Positions 14,791-24,011 of a stretch of DNA of 64,000 nt are shown in pieces (positions within the stretch are counted from its first letter, which is position 1; each line of letters begins with the position of its first letter). Under the pieces are notes generated by a model, which had not been told where the DNA came from, ran no database searches, and worked only from the letters and a program-made list of their open reading frames with translations. The position numbers and the translations under genes are program-made. This DNA comes from JAFASC01 sp034669505 (GTDB lineage: Bacteria; Pseudomonadota; Alphaproteobacteria; Rhizobiales; Beijerinckiaceae). The stretch spans positions 80,538-144,537 of the forward strand of contig JAXDNJ010000007.1 of the NCBI GenBank assembly GCA_034669505.1. Direction: 5' to 3'.

Positions 14791-16800
14791 TTAGAACGCA
14801 GTCTCATTCCTGCCGAACGACCACGTCCGCGCGACATCGCGCGCGCGCCGCATGCTGCCGAGCGTCAGCTTTTTGCCTTCGGCCTGCTCCGCCGCCGCCA
14901 GCGCGGCGGCGAGCCGCGTCCCTGCCGCTTGCGTCAGCGTGAAGTGCGCGCGCTCGTCGGCGCCTGCGAGCGATTGATCGGCCGCGGCGATCTCGTCCGC
15001 GCTTCCCCCAGCATCGAGCGCCAGCATGAAAGCGAGCGGCGCGAGATCGTCCGGCGCGTCGAGCCGTGCCAGCCGGTAGAGATTGACGAAGCGCTTGACG
15101 CCCCGCGGCGAAGGCCCGGCGAGCGGCGCCAGCGCGGCGAGCAGTTCTGCCTCGCCATCGGTAACGGGCGTGTCGAGCGAGGAGTGGCGCGGGTCACGCA
15201 TGTCGGCCGTGCGGGCCACGGGCGCGGCCGGGCGCCCAAGCAGGCGATCGACGAGACCGGTCTGATCCTGCGGCGCCACCGTGAACGGCACCTGGACGAT
15301 TCGCGCCAGCCGATCGGCGCCGATCCGCGCCGGGTCGGCGGCCATGAGCGCGACGAAGCCGGGGCGCGCCAGCAGCGCGGCGATCGCATCGATCGCGGCA
15401 CCGGCCGCAGCCTCGACGCCATCGATGGCAACAATGATCCGCTGCGACCCGCCGCCAGAGCCCTCTGCGAGCCGCTTCGACACCGACCCAAAAAACGCCC
15501 GCGCCGATTCGATGGCGAGCCGGTCGGAGGCGCCCGCATGGAACGGCGGCAGCTCAATCCCCGCATGCGCGGCCCCATCAGGGCCGAGGCGCTTTTCGGC
15601 TTCCCCGGCGCGCGCGGCGAGCGCATCGACGTCGCGAGCGAGGTTGTCGACGCGGCGCGTCTGGTGCGACAGGCGCGAATCGAGATCCTGGCCGCGCTGG
15701 GCGACGTCGCGGTGCAACAGCGTCGCGCCGCGCAAGACCGGCTGCAGGAAACGGAACGCGCGCCAGAGGTTTGCCAAGACGCAGAGAAGAGCAATTACGA
15801 TCGAGGCGGTTCGCAGCGTCGCCAGCCAGTTGAGATGCGCTTCCAGCCAATCGGCGAGCGGCCGCGCAGTCTCGCCCGTCCCGCGCAGCGAAGTCAGCCA
15901 GTTGCGATCATGATCGAGATAGTTGAAGCCCCAGGCGATTAGCAGGAAAATGACTGCGAGCACGAGAAGCCGCGTCTGGCCGCGATAGGCCCAGAGCGAG
16001 CGCAGCGCCAGTCCCATGCGCGACGAGCCGCCGCGGGCGCGGGCGAGACCGCTAACCTCGTCCTTGTAGGCCTGGATCGGATCGTTGCCGGCAATGCCGA
16101 ACGCGCGCAGCGCCGATTCGATGCCGCTGCGCCGCGAACGCGCATAGGCATCGACCTGCGAGCCCGCGGTTTCATAAAGCACCGTGTCGACAAGCCGGGC
16201 GCGGCGAGCGGACACGTCCTCGAGCGCCTGCCGCTCCGTGTCCAAGCGGGTGCGCGCCTGGTCCAGGCGCTCATTTGCGGCATGCGCCAGCGCGCGCGGA
16301 TCGCTCGTCGAGTGCACGGCATCGGCGGCGCATTCCTGGGCGAAGACCGGCTCGCCGCGTTCCAGCGCCTGATGCAGTTTTGCGGCGAGCACCGCCTCCG
16401 ATTCCTGAGCGATCTCGTGGCCGTTCACCTGCAGGACGAGAGCCTTCGACACGAAGGGCCCGCCCGCCGCGGCGCCCTTGCTCAGCGCCTCGATGCGGCG
16501 GGTCAGCGCCGCGAGCGCGGAGCTCTTGCCGGCGCCGGCACCGCCAAGGAGACCAATCGACAGAGGCGTCTCGGCGCCGCGATGCAGCGCCAACTCGGCC
16601 AGCCGGGCGAGCGCCGGCGAGAGCACGTCCGGCGCGCCGGCGACATCGGCAGCGAAGACGCTCTGGGCTTGCAGCGCCGCGGAAGGCGCCGCCGCGGGCT
16701 GCGGATCGCGCGACACCGGAGGTGCCGCTGCAGGCGCTGCCGCCGGGAAATCGGCAAAGGACGGCTGGATGCGCCGGTCTGTCGTGTCAGTCTCGCTCAA
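14791..16800 (-). CDS. membrane-associated KAP-type P-loop NTPase
   Basis: This 669-residue protein starts at TTG with AAGGAG six bases upstream, which decides against the longer reading to 17043. A Pro/Ala-rich N-terminus leads to a Walker A (LLGGAGAGKSSALAAL) near residue 90. Two transmembrane helices follow (about residues 290-310 and 340-360: LVLAVIFLLIAWGF and ASIVIALLCVLANL), then a Walker B-like IIVAIDGVEAA and a sensor segment (GVKRFVNLYRLAR). Membrane insertion within the NTPase domain is the signature of KAP NTPases. Some of these act in phage defence, others are housekeeping, and the role here is unknown. It is divergent from glyS. Confidence 0.75.
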   Translation of the reverse strand: MSETDTTDRRIQPSFADFPAAAPAAAPPVSRDPQPAAAPSAALQAQSVFAADVAGAPDVLSPALARLAELALHRGAETPLSIGLLGGAGAGKSSALAALTRRIEALSKGAAAGGPFVSKALVLQVNGHEIAQESEAVLAAKLHQALERGEPVFAQECAADAVHSTSDPRALAHAANERLDQARTRLDTERQALEDVSARRARLVDTVLYETAGSQVDAYARSRRSGIESALRAFGIAGNDPIQAYKDEVSGLARARGGSSRMGLALRSLWAYRGQTRLLVLAVIFLLIAWGFNYLDHDRNWLTSLRGTGETARPLADWLEAHLNWLATLRTASIVIALLCVLANLWRAFRFLQPVLRGATLLHRDVAQRGQDLDSRLSHQTRRVDNLARDVDALAARAGEAEKRLGPDGAAHAGIELPPFHAGASDRLAIESARAFFGSVSKRLAEGSGGGSQRIIVAIDGVEAAAGAAIDAIAALLARPGFVALMAADPARIGADRLARIVQVPFTVAPQDQTGLVDRLLGRPAAPVARTADMRDPRHSSLDTPVTDGEAELLAALAPLAGPSPRGVKRFVNLYRLARLDAPDDLAPLAFMLALDAGGSADEIAAADQSLAGADERAHFTLTQAAGTRLAAALAAAEQAEGKKLTLGSMRRARDVARTWSFGRNETAF

Positions 16801-16954
16801 GTTTCGCTCCTTGGCCCCGCCGCCCCGCCTTAAAGCCTGTTCCGGATGCACCGAATCCGGCGCCCTGGCAATGTCGACTTGGGCGAAGGGTTGCGGGTCG
16901 GCTGCCTGAGGCGGTGATTTGCGCCTCCCGCAAAATCCTCTACCAACCGCCGCG

Positions 16955-19123
16955 ATGCCCGACCTTCTGCTCGAACTTTTCTCCGAAGAAATCCCGGCCC
17001 GCATGCAGGCGCGCGCGAGCGCCGACCTGAAGCGGCTCGTCACCGACGCGCTGGTCGAGCGCGGGCTTGTTTACGACGGCGCGGCCGCCTTCGCGACCCC
17101 ACGGCGCCTCGCGCTGCATGTCGCCGGCATTCCGGTGCGCCAGCCAGACACGCGCGAAGAAAAGAAAGGCCCGCGCGTCGGCGCGCCGGACGCGGCCGTG
17201 CAGGGCTTTCTGAAAAGCGCGGGGCTCACGTCGGTCGCTGACGCGACGATCGTCAACGATGCGAAGAAGGGGGAGTTCTATACGGCAGTGGTCGAGCGGC
17301 CCGGCCGCGCGACGCTCGAAGTGCTGGGTGAAATCCTGCCCGCGATCATCCGCGGCTTTCCCTGGCCGAAATCGATGCGCTGGGGGCATGAATCGACCCG
17401 GCCGGATTCGCTGCGCTGGGTGCGGCCGTTGCATTCTGTTGTCGCGACATTCGGGCCGGAAACGGAAGAGCCGGACATCGTTGAGTTTGCCATCGATGGC
17501 GTCGCCGCGGGCAACATCACGCGCGGCCACCGCTTTCTCGCGCCCGGTGCTTTCAAGGTGCGGCGCTTCGACGATTACGTGCCGGCGCTCGAGAAAGCCA
17601 AGGTCGTGCTCGATGCGGAGCGGCGCAAGAACATCATTTTGCATGATGCGCGCGATCTCGCTTTCGCGCAGGGATTGGAACTTATCGACGACGAGCCGCT
17701 GCTCGAGGAGGTCGCCCGCCTCGTCGAATGGCCGGTCGTGCTGATCGGCGAGTTCGACGCGGCGTTTCTCGACATTCCGCCGGAAGTGATTCGCGCGACG
17801 ATCCGCGCCAACCAGAAATGCTTTGTCTTGCGGGCCCAAGGTGGCGCGCTCGCCAACAAATTCATCCTCGTGTCAAACATCGAGGCGAGCGACGGCGGCG
17901 CCGCGATTGCCGCCGGCAATGGGCGTGTCGTGCGGGCGCGATTGTCCGACGCGAAATTCTTTTGGGAGAGCGATCTCAAGATAAAGCTCGAAGACCGCCT
18001 GCCGAAGCTCGACAGAATTGTGTTTCACGAAAAGCTCGGCACGCAGGGCGAACGCGTCAAACGCATCGAGGCGCTGGCGCGCGAGCTCGCGCCTGTTGTC
18101 GGCGCCGATCCGGACAGGGCCGCGCGCGCGGCGCGTCTCGCCAAGGCCGATCTCGTCTCCGAAATGGTCGGCGAATTTCCCGAGCTGCAGGGATTGATCG
18201 GCCGCTATTACGCCGCGCATCAGGGCGAGGATTCCTCCGTCCCCGCGGCAATTGAGGAACATTACAAGCCGCAGGGGCCGAGTGATCGCGTGCCGAGCGA
18301 TCCCGTCAGCATCGCCGTCGCGCTCGCCGACAAGATCGACACGCTGGTCGGCTTCTGGGCGATCGACGAGAAGCCGACGGGGTCGAAGGACCCGTACGCG
18401 TTGCGGAGAGCGGCGTTGGGTGTGATCCGGATCGTGCTGGAGAATGGGCTGCGGTTGCGGCTGACGCGCGTCATGGCCGGGCTGGTCCCGGCCATCCACG
18501 ACAAGTGCAAAGACGTGGATGCCCGGCCCAAGGCCGGGCATGACGCTGTTGAATCAGACCTCCTCGCTTTTTTCGCCGATCGCCTGAAAGTGTATCTTCG
18601 TGATCAAGGCGCACGCCACGATCTCATCGACGCCGTCTTCGCGCTGGCCGGCCAGGACGACCTCCTCATGATCGTGCGCCGCGTCGAGGCGCTCGGGAAA
18701 TTCCTTGACACGGACGACGGCAAGAATCTCCTCGCCGGCTATCGCCGCGCAGCGAATATTTTGCGCATCGAGGAGAAGAAGGATGGCGCCGGCGCCTTCG
18801 ATGAGAAACCTGATCCCAGTCTCATGGATGAGAAGGAGCCACGGGAGAGACATCTGTGGGACACGACTCGATCCACCGTTTCTGACGCGCGCGAACACCT
18901 CGCTCTCGCGCAGCGCGAAGATCAGGACAGGGGCACGAGTGAGGCTGAGTTTGAGACGGCGATGGAAAGCCTCTCCACGCTACGCACCGCTATTGATGCG
19001 TTCTTCGAGCACGTCAAAGTCAATGATGAGAATGCCGAGCTTCGCAAAAACAGACTGCGCCTGTTGAATGAGTTTCGTCGCGCCGTGCACGAAATCGCGG
19101 ATTTTTCGAAGATCGTGGGCTAG
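16955..19123 (+). CDS. glyS: glycyl-tRNA synthetase beta subunit, with in-frame repeat insertion
   Basis: A 722-residue beta subunit of the alpha2-beta2 glycyl-tRNA synthetase, which charges tRNA-Gly with glycine. It begins MPDLLLELFSEEIPARMQ and shows the family blocks RGFPWPKSMRWG, TRGHRFLAPG, ANQKCFVL, AKFFWESDLK and DPYALRRAALGVIRI. The family is usually shorter by about 25-30 residues. The excess is an in-frame palindromic repeat at 18468-18546, just after the DPYALRRAALG block. A further charged stretch near DEKEPRERHLW is also longer than I expect. The alpha-subunit gene glyQ, often nearby upstream, is not in the window. Confidence 0.95.
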   Translation: MPDLLLELFSEEIPARMQARASADLKRLVTDALVERGLVYDGAAAFATPRRLALHVAGIPVRQPDTREEKKGPRVGAPDAAVQGFLKSAGLTSVADATIVNDAKKGEFYTAVVERPGRATLEVLGEILPAIIRGFPWPKSMRWGHESTRPDSLRWVRPLHSVVATFGPETEEPDIVEFAIDGVAAGNITRGHRFLAPGAFKVRRFDDYVPALEKAKVVLDAERRKNIILHDARDLAFAQGLELIDDEPLLEEVARLVEWPVVLIGEFDAAFLDIPPEVIRATIRANQKCFVLRAQGGALANKFILVSNIEASDGGAAIAAGNGRVVRARLSDAKFFWESDLKIKLEDRLPKLDRIVFHEKLGTQGERVKRIEALARELAPVVGADPDRAARAARLAKADLVSEMVGEFPELQGLIGRYYAAHQGEDSSVPAAIEEHYKPQGPSDRVPSDPVSIAVALADKIDTLVGFWAIDEKPTGSKDPYALRRAALGVIRIVLENGLRLRLTRVMAGLVPAIHDKCKDVDARPKAGHDAVESDLLAFFADRLKVYLRDQGARHDLIDAVFALAGQDDLLMIVRRVEALGKFLDTDDGKNLLAGYRRAANILRIEEKKDGAGAFDEKPDPSLMDEKEPRERHLWDTTRSTVSDAREHLALAQREDQDRGTSEAEFETAMESLSTLRTAIDAFFEHVKVNDENAELRKNRLRLLNEFRRAVHEIADFSKIVG
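18468..18546. repeat. palindromic repeat element inside glyS
   Basis: GCGTCATGGCCGGGC at the left pairs with GCCGGGCATGACGC at the right, and inner arms CATCCACG and CGTGGATG flank a central loop. It encodes the peptide AGLVPAIH followed by DARPKAGHD, a pattern I know from many spurious or repeat-derived rhizobial ORFs. It is read in frame in a conserved, probably essential gene. Confidence 0.88.
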
Positions 19124-19145
19124 CACCTTCCTCAGGTCTTTGAGA

Positions 19146-19227
19146 TTAGCGCTGGATCGCGCACCTCGCGGTGCGCACCCACTCAACGCAGATCGTGCGC
19201 ACCAGGAGGTGCGCGGTCCAGCACTAA
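19146..19227. repeat. long inverted repeat after glyS
   Basis: TTAGCGCTGGATCGCGCACC pairs with GGTGCGCGGTCCAGCACTAA with few mismatches, flanking an inner GC-rich hairpin. It lies in the convergent 3' space of glyS and prfC and could form a stable cruciform or RNA hairpin. It resembles dispersed GTGCGC-type repeats of related genomes and may act as a transcription stop for either gene. Confidence 0.75.
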
Positions 19228-19285
19228 CCCTCACGCGCGTCGCCCATCCGTCGAGACGCCGCTTCGCGGTTCCTCAGGATGAGGG
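19228..19285. repeat. dispersed repeat of the CCTCAGGATGAGGG type after prfC
   Basis: The unit starts CCCTCA and ends TTCCTCAGGATGAGGG, with GTCGAGACGCCGCTTCGCGG between. In reverse orientation this gives the familiar rhizobial motif beginning CCCTCATCCTGAGG. It directly abuts the repeat at 19146-19227, making a composite repeat cluster between the convergent glyS and prfC genes. Confidence 0.75.
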
Positions 19286-19289
19286 CGAG

Positions 19290-20864
19290 CTACCCCGCGA
19301 CTTGATAATCCTTGATCTCGTTGAAGGTGATTGCCGGCCAGCGCTCCTGCTCGTAGCGCAGGTTGAACGCCGATTGCGCCAGGAACACCGGCGCGCCGTC
19401 GAGATCGACGGCGATCGACGAGGGATAGGCGCGCTGAAACTTGTCGAGCTCGGCGGGTTCGCTCGCCTCGATCCAGCGGCAGACTTCGAACCGGCTCGGC
19501 TCGAACGACACCGGCAAACCGTATTCGGCCTTCAGCCGTTCGGCGAGGACATCGAGCTGCAGCGCGCCGACGACGCCGACAATCGCACCCGATCCGTCGC
19601 TCGGCAGGAACAGCTGCACGACGCCCTCTTCGGCCATCTGCTGCAGCGCCTCGCGCAGCTTCTTCGCCTTCATCGCGTCGCCGAGCTTGACGCGGCGTAA
19701 AATCTCCGGGGCGAAACTCGGCACGCCGCGGAAAACGATGTTCTCGCCTTCGGTCAGCGTGTCGCCTATGCGCAGCGTGCCGTGATTGGGAATGCCGACA
19801 ACGTCGCCGGCGTAAGCTTCGTCGGCGACGCTGCGCTCCTGCGCGAAGAAGAATTGCGGCGCGTTGAGCGCGATCGGTTTTCCCGTGCGCACGAGCTTCG
19901 CCTTCATCCCTCTTTGCAATTTGCCCGAGGAGACACGCAGGAAGGCGATGCGGTCGCGATGGTTCGGATCCATGTTCGCCTGGATCTTGAAGACGAAGCC
20001 GGTCATCTGCGGCTCGTGCGGATCGACATGGCGCGAAGCTGCCTCAAGTCCGCGGGGGCTCGGCGCGAATTCCGCCAGCGCACTGATGAGATCGCGCACG
20101 CCGAAATTTTTGAGCGCGCTGCCGAACAGAACCGGCGTGAGATGTCCCTCGCGGAACGCCGCGAGGTCGAACGGCTTCATCGCCTCGCGGGCGAGCTCGA
20201 TCTCGCCGGCGGCTTCGTCCGCGACACGCTCGCTGGACAGCGCGGCGATCCGCGGATCGCGCGGACCGGAAACAGCGATCTCCGCCGCATCGGCATCGAG
20301 CCGGCGCACTGTGTTGCGTCTGAGATCGTAGGTGCCGGCAAAATCGCGGCCGCGGCCGATCGGCCAGGTCAGCGCGGTCGTATCAAGCGCCAGCGTCTTC
20401 TCAATCTCGTCCAAGAGATCGAAGGGATCGCGCGATTCGCGATCGAGCTTATTGACGAACGTGATGATCGGAATGTCGCGCAGCCGGCAGACTTCGAAGA
20501 GCTTGCGCGTGCGCGCCTCGATACCGCGCGCCGCGTCGATCACCATCACGGCGGAATCAACTGCCGTCAGCGTCCGATAGGTGTCCTCGGAAAAATCCTC
20601 GTGGCCCGGCGTATCGAGCAGATTATAAACGTGATCGCCGTATTCGAACGTCATCACCGAAGTGACGACGGAGATGCCGCGCTGGCGCTCGATATTCATC
20701 CAGTCGGAGCGCGTCTGGCGGCGGTTTGCCTTGGCGCGCACTTCGCCCGCAAGCTGAATCGCACCGCCGAACAAGAGCAGCTTTTCAGTGAGCGTCGTCT
20801 TGCCGGCGTCGGGATGCGAGATGATCGCGAACGTGCGGCGGCGGTCGATCGGATTAGCGCTCAT
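19290..20864 (-). CDS. prfC: peptide chain release factor 3
   Basis: A 524-residue translational GTPase that recycles release factors 1 and 2 from the ribosome after termination. GTP-binding motifs are visible: SHPDAGKTTLTEKLL (G1), DTPGHEDFSEDT (G3) and FVNKLDRE (G4). The length and the C-terminal blocks (QLFLPSDGSGAIVGVVGALQ) match RF3 rather than EF-G. It is transcribed toward glyS and ends within the repeat cluster. The RND transporter gene stops 14 bases upstream of its start, so it may be the last gene of that transcript. Confidence 0.97.
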   Translation of the reverse strand: MSANPIDRRRTFAIISHPDAGKTTLTEKLLLFGGAIQLAGEVRAKANRRQTRSDWMNIERQRGISVVTSVMTFEYGDHVYNLLDTPGHEDFSEDTYRTLTAVDSAVMVIDAARGIEARTRKLFEVCRLRDIPIITFVNKLDRESRDPFDLLDEIEKTLALDTTALTWPIGRGRDFAGTYDLRRNTVRRLDADAAEIAVSGPRDPRIAALSSERVADEAAGEIELAREAMKPFDLAAFREGHLTPVLFGSALKNFGVRDLISALAEFAPSPRGLEAASRHVDPHEPQMTGFVFKIQANMDPNHRDRIAFLRVSSGKLQRGMKAKLVRTGKPIALNAPQFFFAQERSVADEAYAGDVVGIPNHGTLRIGDTLTEGENIVFRGVPSFAPEILRRVKLGDAMKAKKLREALQQMAEEGVVQLFLPSDGSGAIVGVVGALQLDVLAERLKAEYGLPVSFEPSRFEVCRWIEASEPAELDKFQRAYPSSIAVDLDGAPVFLAQSAFNLRYEQERWPAITFNEIKDYQVAG

Positions 20865-20878
20865 GCAAATCTGTAGAA

Positions 20879-23800
20879 CTATTCCGCCGCGTGTGCCGGG
20901 CGCACGTTCTGCGGCAACATGAGCGGCTCGTCTTCCTCGCGATCCCTGCGCGCGGCGCGGTGGTCGCGCGCCACAAAGGTGTAGATCGCCGGCGTCACGA
21001 ACAGCGTGAACAGCGTGCCGATGAACATGCCGAACGCGATCACGATACCGATCGCGGCGCGGCTCTTCGCGCCGGCGCCTTCGGCAATGACGAGCGGCAC
21101 CATGCCGACGACCATCGCCGCGGTCGTCATCAGGATCGGCCGCAGCCGCACACCGGCGGCGTGCTCGATCGCCTCGCGCCGCGACATGCCCTGCTCTTCC
21201 TGCATGCGGTTGGCAAACTCCGTCATCAGGATGCCGTGCTTCGAAATGAGACCGATCAAAGTGACGAGGCCAATCTGTGTATAAATGTTGATGCTCGCCA
21301 TGCCCATCACACCGAGCATGTTCAAGGGCAGGAGCGCGCCGAACATCGCTGTCGGCAGCGCGATCAGGATGACGAAGGGATCGCGGAAACTTTCGAACTG
21401 CGCCGCGAGCACGAGGAAGATAAGGATCAGCGAGAAGATGAAGGTGATCGTCAGCGTGTTGCCTTCCTGCACGAGCTGCCGGCTCTCGCCCTGGAAGTCG
21501 TAGGTGTAGCCCGCCGGGAAGATGTCCTTGGCCTTGTCTTTCAGGAAGTCGAGCGCCTCCCCAAGCGTGTGGCCCGGAAACGGCACGCCCTGCAGCGTCG
21601 CCGAACTCAGCTGCTGGAAGTTGGTCAGCGCGTTCGGCTGCGTCGTCTTCGAGATCGTCGCGACCGTTGACAGCGGTACGAGTTCGCCACTCGAGGTGCG
21701 TACGCGATATTGCGTCAGCCAGTCGGCGGTCAGGCGAAAATCGCGCGGCACTTGCGGGATAACTTCGTAGCTGCGGCCATACAGGTTGAAGCGGTTGACG
21801 TAATTGCCGCCGAGCAGCGTCGCGAGCGAGCCGCCGATATCCGACATGTTGATGCCGAGCCGGTTCGCCTTCGCCGCATCGACCTTGAACTCGATCTGCG
21901 GCGTGTCGAACTTGAGATCGACGTCGGTGAAGATGAACAGGCCGCTCTTCTGCGCCTCCTGCTGCATCTTCGCGACGACGTCCGCGAGCGTCTGGTAGTC
22001 GCCGGTCGTGCGGATGACGAATTGCATCGGCGGCCCACCGGTATTGCCTGGCAGCGCCGGCGGCGAGAAGGCGAACACCGAGCCGCCGGTCAGCTGTGCG
22101 AGTTTCGGCGACAGATCCTGCATCACCGCTTTCTGATTACGCGAACGCTGATCCCACGGCTTCAGGAGCACGCCGGCAAAAGCCTGATGCAGGCCGGGAA
22201 AGCCGTTGATGACGAAGAGATGGCTCGTCTCGGCGAGCTGCGTCGTCTGCGCATAGAGCTTGTTGGTGACCTGCTCGACATAATCGAGATTGCCGGATTG
22301 CGGCGTCTTGACCATCGTGAAGAGGACGCCTTGGTCCTCCTCGGGCGCCAGCTCGCGCGGCGTCGTCATATACATGATGCCGGTGAGCGCGAGGATGCCG
22401 ACGAGCACGAGTACCGTCATCGCGCGGAAATTCAGGGTGCGATGCAGCCGGCCCTCGTAGCGTCGGCGCAAGCGATCGAACATGCGGTCGAGAAAGCCGA
22501 CGAAGCCGCGGCCGGCATTCGCCGGTGGCTTCAGCAGCAGCGAGCACATCATCGGCGACAGCGTCAGCGCGATGATGCCGGAGACGACGACAGAACCCGC
22601 AAGCGTGAAGGCGAATTCGCGGAACAACGCGCCGGTGAGGCCGCTGACGAAGCCGATCGGCGCATACACCGCGGCGAGCGTAATCGTCATCGCCACCACG
22701 GGTCCGGCGATCTCGCGCGCGCCCTGCAGCGCCGCGGCGTACGGCTTCGCGCCCTCCTCGATGTGGCGGTAGATGTTCTCGACGACAACGATCGCATCGT
22801 CGACGACAAGCCCGATCGACAGCACCAGCGCTAGCAGCGTCAGCAGGTTGATCGAGTAACCCATCGCGAGCAGCATGATCATCACGCCGATCAGCGACAG
22901 GGGGATCGTGACCAGGGGGATCAGCGTCGAGCGGAAGCTGCCGAGGAAGAGGAAGATGACGATGATGACGATGACCGCCGCCTCGCCGAGCGTCTTCGCC
23001 ACTTCCCAGATTGAGGCACGGATGAATTCGGTCGCGTCGTAGGCGATCGCGCCGTCGATGCCGACCGGCAGCTGCGCCTTGATGTCGGGAAACGCCTTAC
23101 GGACATTGTTGATGAGGCTGAGGGGGTTCGCCGTCGGCGTCGGGTAGACACCGATGAACACCGCTTTCAGTCCGTCGAACACGGAGGACGAATCGACGCT
23201 TTCCGGCCCGAGATCGACTGTGGCGATGTCGCCGATGCGGGTCAGCGTGTCGCCGCGGGTCGAGATCACCAGCTGTGCGAAGGCCTTGGCGCTTTCAAGC
23301 GAGGTCTGCGCGTTGATGCTCGTCTGGACGAAGTCGCCTTTGATCTGGCCGGCGGCGGAGATGAAGTTGTTGGCGGCGAGCGCGGTGCGCACGTCGAGCG
23401 GCGTGACGCCGCGCGCCGCCATGCGGTTCGGATCGAGCCAGATGCGCATCGCAAAGGTCTGCCCGCCAAGGATTTGCGCATTGGCGACGCCGTCGATCGT
23501 CTGCAGACGCGGCTGCACAACGCGGGTCAGGTAATCGGTGATCTGCGAGGCGGTCAGCACCTTGGAATTGAACGACATGTAGAGGAGCGCGTAGCCCTGG
23601 CCCGTCTGCTTGACGACCATCGGGTCCTGCGCTTCCCGCGGCAGCACGCTTTTCACCTGTTGAATCTTCGACAGCACATCCGCGACGGCGCGGTCGGGAT
23701 TGGCGTTGAGCAGGAGGTTGAGGGTGATAGTCGACTGGTTCTGCTGGGAGGTCGAGACCAGCGTGTCGATACCCTCGGTGCTCGCCACCGCCTGCTCGAG

Positions 23801-24001
23801 CGGCGTCGTGATGAAGCCTTTGATCAGGTCGGCGTTGGCGCCGGGATAGATCGTCGTAATCGTGATCGTCGTGGAAGAAAGTTCGGGAAACTGCCGTATC
23901 TGCAGCTTGAAAAATGCCTGGAGACCGCCGAGCAGGATGAGAAGGCTGACGACGCTCGCCAGCACCGGCCGGCGTACGAAGATATCGGTGATGGAGCTCA
24001 T
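20879..24001 (-). CDS. RND multidrug efflux inner-membrane transporter
   Basis: A 1040-residue AcrB/MexB-type proton-driven drug exporter of the inner membrane. It starts MSSITDIFVRRPVLASVVSLL (TM1). TM4 holds the proton-relay aspartates (GLVVDDAIVVVENIYRH), and twelve hydrophobic helices surround two large periplasmic loops. The start at 24001 fits the family N-terminus. The longer reading upstream is an out-of-frame shadow of the adaptor gene. The adaptor gene ends 10 bases upstream, so they form an operon. No outer-membrane channel gene or TetR-type repressor is seen here, so the pump probably borrows a TolC-like channel encoded elsewhere. Confidence 0.95.
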   Translation of the reverse strand: MSSITDIFVRRPVLASVVSLLILLGGLQAFFKLQIRQFPELSSTTITITTIYPGANADLIKGFITTPLEQAVASTEGIDTLVSTSQQNQSTITLNLLLNANPDRAVADVLSKIQQVKSVLPREAQDPMVVKQTGQGYALLYMSFNSKVLTASQITDYLTRVVQPRLQTIDGVANAQILGGQTFAMRIWLDPNRMAARGVTPLDVRTALAANNFISAAGQIKGDFVQTSINAQTSLESAKAFAQLVISTRGDTLTRIGDIATVDLGPESVDSSSVFDGLKAVFIGVYPTPTANPLSLINNVRKAFPDIKAQLPVGIDGAIAYDATEFIRASIWEVAKTLGEAAVIVIIVIFLFLGSFRSTLIPLVTIPLSLIGVMIMLLAMGYSINLLTLLALVLSIGLVVDDAIVVVENIYRHIEEGAKPYAAALQGAREIAGPVVAMTITLAAVYAPIGFVSGLTGALFREFAFTLAGSVVVSGIIALTLSPMMCSLLLKPPANAGRGFVGFLDRMFDRLRRRYEGRLHRTLNFRAMTVLVLVGILALTGIMYMTTPRELAPEEDQGVLFTMVKTPQSGNLDYVEQVTNKLYAQTTQLAETSHLFVINGFPGLHQAFAGVLLKPWDQRSRNQKAVMQDLSPKLAQLTGGSVFAFSPPALPGNTGGPPMQFVIRTTGDYQTLADVVAKMQQEAQKSGLFIFTDVDLKFDTPQIEFKVDAAKANRLGINMSDIGGSLATLLGGNYVNRFNLYGRSYEVIPQVPRDFRLTADWLTQYRVRTSSGELVPLSTVATISKTTQPNALTNFQQLSSATLQGVPFPGHTLGEALDFLKDKAKDIFPAGYTYDFQGESRQLVQEGNTLTITFIFSLILIFLVLAAQFESFRDPFVILIALPTAMFGALLPLNMLGVMGMASINIYTQIGLVTLIGLISKHGILMTEFANRMQEEQGMSRREAIEHAAGVRLRPILMTTAAMVVGMVPLVIAEGAGAKSRAAIGIVIAFGMFIGTLFTLFVTPAIYTFVARDHRAARRDREEDEPLMLPQNVRPAHAAE

Positions 24002-24011
24002 AAGCTCGGGC

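Noticed and set aside
14722..15942. A 406-residue + strand ORF over the KAP NTPase gene
   Set aside because: It is a composition-driven shadow; the reverse frame has Walker A and transmembrane helices.
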